A stretch of 64,000 nt of DNA from Hypomyces perniciosus. Its lineage: Eukaryota; Ascomycota; Sordariomycetes; Hypocreales; Hypocreaceae. The stretch's first letter is position 1, and each line of letters starts with the position of its first letter. The translations under genes and the position numbers were made by a program. A model generated the notes under the pieces. The model was not told the DNA's origin and did no database searches. It saw only the letters and a list, made by a program, of their open reading frames with translations. The stretch is taken from assembly GCA_008477525.1 (NCBI GenBank), contig SPDT01000005.1, forward strand, positions 4,960,001 to 5,024,000, given 5' to 3'. This document shows positions 61,513-64,000 of the stretch, piece after piece.

Positions 61513-63121
61513 ATGGCCGACACCATGGACTGCACCGCAGACAACACACAGCTGCGCCTCTCTCCCCTCCAAACAATCCCTCTGGAGATCCTCCTGCGCA
61601 TCTCCAGCTATCTCCCAACCCCCGACCTTGGGAACTTCCGCCTGACATGCCGCGGCCTGGAGCAGTCGCTGTTTAAGAACTTCACCGACGAGTTCTTCAC
61701 GCGCAAGCAGTTCATGTTCTCGGAGCCCAGCCTGGGCGCCCTCGTCGCCATCTCTAAAAGCCGAATGAGCTGGCACTTGCGCCACGTCTACTTTGGCCTC
61801 GACCACTTCGTCCTCAATGACGCCTTGAATCTCAATCTCACGGAGAGCCAGCGCCGTCGCTTCCATCACTATCTTTCAGAGCAGTTCACTTTGTGGGATA
61901 CGGTCCGTGGCCACGCATTGCTTACTGAGGCGTTCCGCAACCTGGAGCACCTCGAGACGGTAGTCGTTCGCGACTTCAACTCCGGCAAGCGATCGAGGGA
62001 TGGCCCCAGGGCCAAGTGGGAAAGCTACGGCGCCCCGACTATGAGGAAGGAGTGCGGCACCACGCCAAGGACTCACGGAGATCCCCCTCCCCACAGAGAA
62101 TCGTCTCCCAACTATGCCAATCGTGTCTTCAAGGCTGTTGTCAGCGCATTGGGCGCCGCCGATGCCCGGCCAAAGGGTCTTGAGGTCTTCGAGAGACGGG
62201 GCAACCAGTTGCAAGACTATGCTTTCCACATACCTCCCAACTCAGACAGCATCATCTCCTTGCTCCATGGTCTAAAAAGACTACACCTCAGTCTTAACGC
62301 CACATGCCCCATTCATGTACCCAACCATCTCACTAAAGGGTTCACCAACCCCAACCTGTGCGAATTCCTCCTAAACTGCCCCAACATTGAGGATCTCCGC
62401 ATCAACGAGCAGCGCAACTTCAGCCGTGCTTCCTATGAGAGCCTCTCAGTCCTTCTTAAGTGGATTGCACAACCCTCCACAAACAATGTCGTGCGGTCGT
62501 CCGCAATCAACCCACCGCCTCCAGGTTCATGGCCGCATCTGCGAAACCTAAGCCTAGGTATGATGCACGTCACAGCCGGGGACCTCCTGGGTGTCATTGG
62601 CAAATTCGCCCCGTCTTTAAACCATCTGGAACTGTGGAGAGTTAACCTGGTCCCGTCGGAGGGACAAAATGTACGGGACATAGTGGAGAACAAAACCATC
62701 CTCTGGAGTCGATTCTTCCAGAACCTAACGGATATTCCGAACCTGAACCCCCGCCACGTCAAATTCGGCAGGCTCTATCAAAATATACCACCCAGCAGGG
62801 ATGGGATCTTCATGACGATGGCTGTCTCGGTGGACGGCAAGAAGCCTTCGGGTGTTAGAGAGCCCAAGCAGTACACGGGACCGGATTGGAAACACTACGT
62901 AAATCACAGCATCATTCCAGATTTGTATATCAGGTGGAAGGACTATGTTTTAAACCCACCTGACGGTAAGCAACCAACAAATCCCCAAAATCGTCCCTCT
63001 GAGAGCTGTGCTAACCGAAATTTCTGGGGACAAAGACGACGAAGAGGAAGACGAGGACAACTATGAGGAAGACCCAGACGAGAATGACGACGAAGATGAG
63101 GACACTGAAGATGATGAGTAA
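61513..63121 (+). CDS. F-box protein with leucine-rich-like body and acidic tail
   Basis: Exon 1 is 61513-62965 and exon 2 63036-63121, joined across a 70-bp intron (GTAAGC, GTGCTAAC branch, AAAG acceptor), giving 512 residues. The splice restores a strongly acidic tail (DDEEEDEDNYEEDPDENDDEDEDTEDDE), whereas unspliced reading ends in a short basic tail. The tail is typical of fungal F-box proteins, but the AAG acceptor is atypical, so the joint is likely and not certain. The F-box is near residues 15-55: LSPLQTIPLEILLRISSYLP with FRLTCRGLEQSL. A leucine-rich body follows (LLHGLKRLHLSLN, LSVLLKWIAQ, HLRNLSLGMM). It probably acts as a substrate receptor of an SCF ubiquitin ligase. The target is unknown. 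Confidence 0.82.
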
Positions 63122-63753
63122 ATGGTAATGATTTTGATGATCACATGCACAAATAGATGAGGATATACCGTCATTGTATACTGTTTAGGTTAACATCGCC
63201 TTTACGTTGGGCAATTTACTGCCAGATAAACCAAAAAGTACCTAAATTTGACGCTGAGTATATGCTATATGCCTACTAGTACTCCGTATGCATCGCATCC
63301 ATTCAATGGATGTATGGTATATCCCCCGCGACATTGCTTCGCTGTGTGCTAAAAAGGAGAACAGTAAACAAAAATGTCAATAACAAACGAAAGAAGAGAT
63401 CGTGGGTGTCCGTCTATCCTGAAGCCATCATGTAAAAATAATATATCCCAACACCATTTCGTCCGTTACAGATATCCCAAACCAGATCAGCCAGCCCGCT
63501 GTCCACAATCTATACCGGCCGTATCGTTATGTATGTAGTTATGTATCAATCCAGGGGTATGGTAAACATTATGCCGTTGCCGGAGTCATACCCTTATCGC
63601 CAGCCCCATATTCGTGTAATGGTGAGGGAATAAAAAAAAGTAGACAAAGGGAATAAAAAACGAATGATGTCCGCTAGAAATGAGTGCAAATTTGAAGAAA
63701 ATGTGACTTGGGAGCCAAGTAGAGCCACTTGGCTGACGTTGGATGATATCAAA
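63122..63753. other. Intergenic region
   Basis: 3' flanks of convergent genes. An exact TACTCCGTA is at 63280-63288. No RNA gene seen. Confidence 0.5.
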
Positions 63754-64000
63754 TCATCGCTGTCCCAAGCTCGTTTTGTCGTAAGAAAGTCGAGGCAGGT
63801 TCATCGCCTCCTTGCTCCGCTGCTTCCATCCAGTGGATAGCGAGGCACATAAGGGCAGGGTCGTTTCTCACATCACCTTCATTGCCGCCTGAGAGCTGCC
63901 CATCTCCAACGATGCCACTCCCGGCTCCAGATCCCCGTGGTGAAACCCCTACACCACCTAGGCCGCTCCCACCGTGGCCACCGAGACTTCCTCTCGTGCG
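63754..64000 (-). CDS. 3' end of a gene cut by the window edge
   Basis: On the minus strand one frame is open from the window end to TGA at 63756-63754 (82 codons, no start inside). It has a glycine-rich stretch (GSLGGHGGSGLGGVG) followed by GDVRNDPALMCLAIHWMEAAEQ and ends LRQNELGTAMI. Its length and the drop to AT-rich sequence right after the stop support a real exon, but I do not recognise the family. Confidence 0.5.

Overview
The window is nuclear DNA of a filamentous ascomycete (Pezizomycotina; Sordariomycetes/Hypocreales is a guess). The evidence is many 45-90 bp GT-AG introns with CTAAC/CTAAT-type branch sites, Zn2Cys6 regulators, HET and F-box proteins, MARVEL proteins, PaxM-like FAD monooxygenases, an intron-containing tRNA-Lys, Ty3/gypsy-type LTRs, and a Tad-like LINE relic whose stop codons are the transition type expected of RIP (repeat-induced point mutation). 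Gene models below were built by hand from splice signals and reading frame. No alignment was run, so family names rest on visible motifs.

Left part (1-25 kb): a FET4-like low-affinity iron permease (2.7-4.2); a dynamin-like GTPase whose C-terminal tail is FG-nucleoporin-like (5.2-8.3); a MARVEL-domain membrane protein (10.5-11.1); an FAD monooxygenase (11.8-13.3) and a short-chain dehydrogenase (14.2-15.3), both on the minus strand; a broken UPF1/NAM7-type helicase relic (16.2-17.0); two unrecognised proteins (18.3-20.7); and a cytosolic-type catalase-peroxidase (20.9-23.2).

Middle part (25-38.5 kb) is an accessory island. It holds a TIR element, a palindromic pair of LTRs, a large FAD monooxygenase with a polytopic membrane tail and a single-base frameshift (27.0-29.5), a solo LTR, a PTGR-type NAD(P)H oxidoreductase (30.4-31.7), a Zn2Cys6 regulator (32.1-34.7), a fragment of a Baeyer-Villiger-type monooxygenase, a mutated LINE fragment, and a frameshifted SRPK-like kinase beside a tRNA-Lys(CUU). 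It reads like a decayed specialised-metabolism locus: tailoring-type oxidoreductases and a regulator are present, but no PKS, NRPS or terpene synthase core was seen.

Right part (38.5-64 kb): a DUR3-like urea transporter divergent from a luciferase-fold FMN monooxygenase (38.6-42.9), a pair suited to nitrogen scavenging; an F-box protein and a damaged HET-domain gene that share a promoter segment (43.6-47.4); a flavin-containing monooxygenase (47.5-49.3); a second copy of the TIR element (49.8-50.1); a 3-beta-HSD/epimerase pseudogene (51.4-52.5); a regulator with two tandem Zn2Cys6 clusters (53.9-56.3); a poly(ADP-ribose) polymerase (57.0-59.3); a small cysteine-rich secreted protein (60.3-61.0); a second F-box protein with an acidic tail (61.5-63.1); and the 3' end of another gene at the right edge.

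Two patterns cut across the regions. The 9-mer TACTCCGTA (or its complement) occurs at least ten times, always in intergenic DNA. Inactivating lesions (nonsense codons and small indels) accumulate in relics and accessory genes, whereas the housekeeping-type genes look intact.
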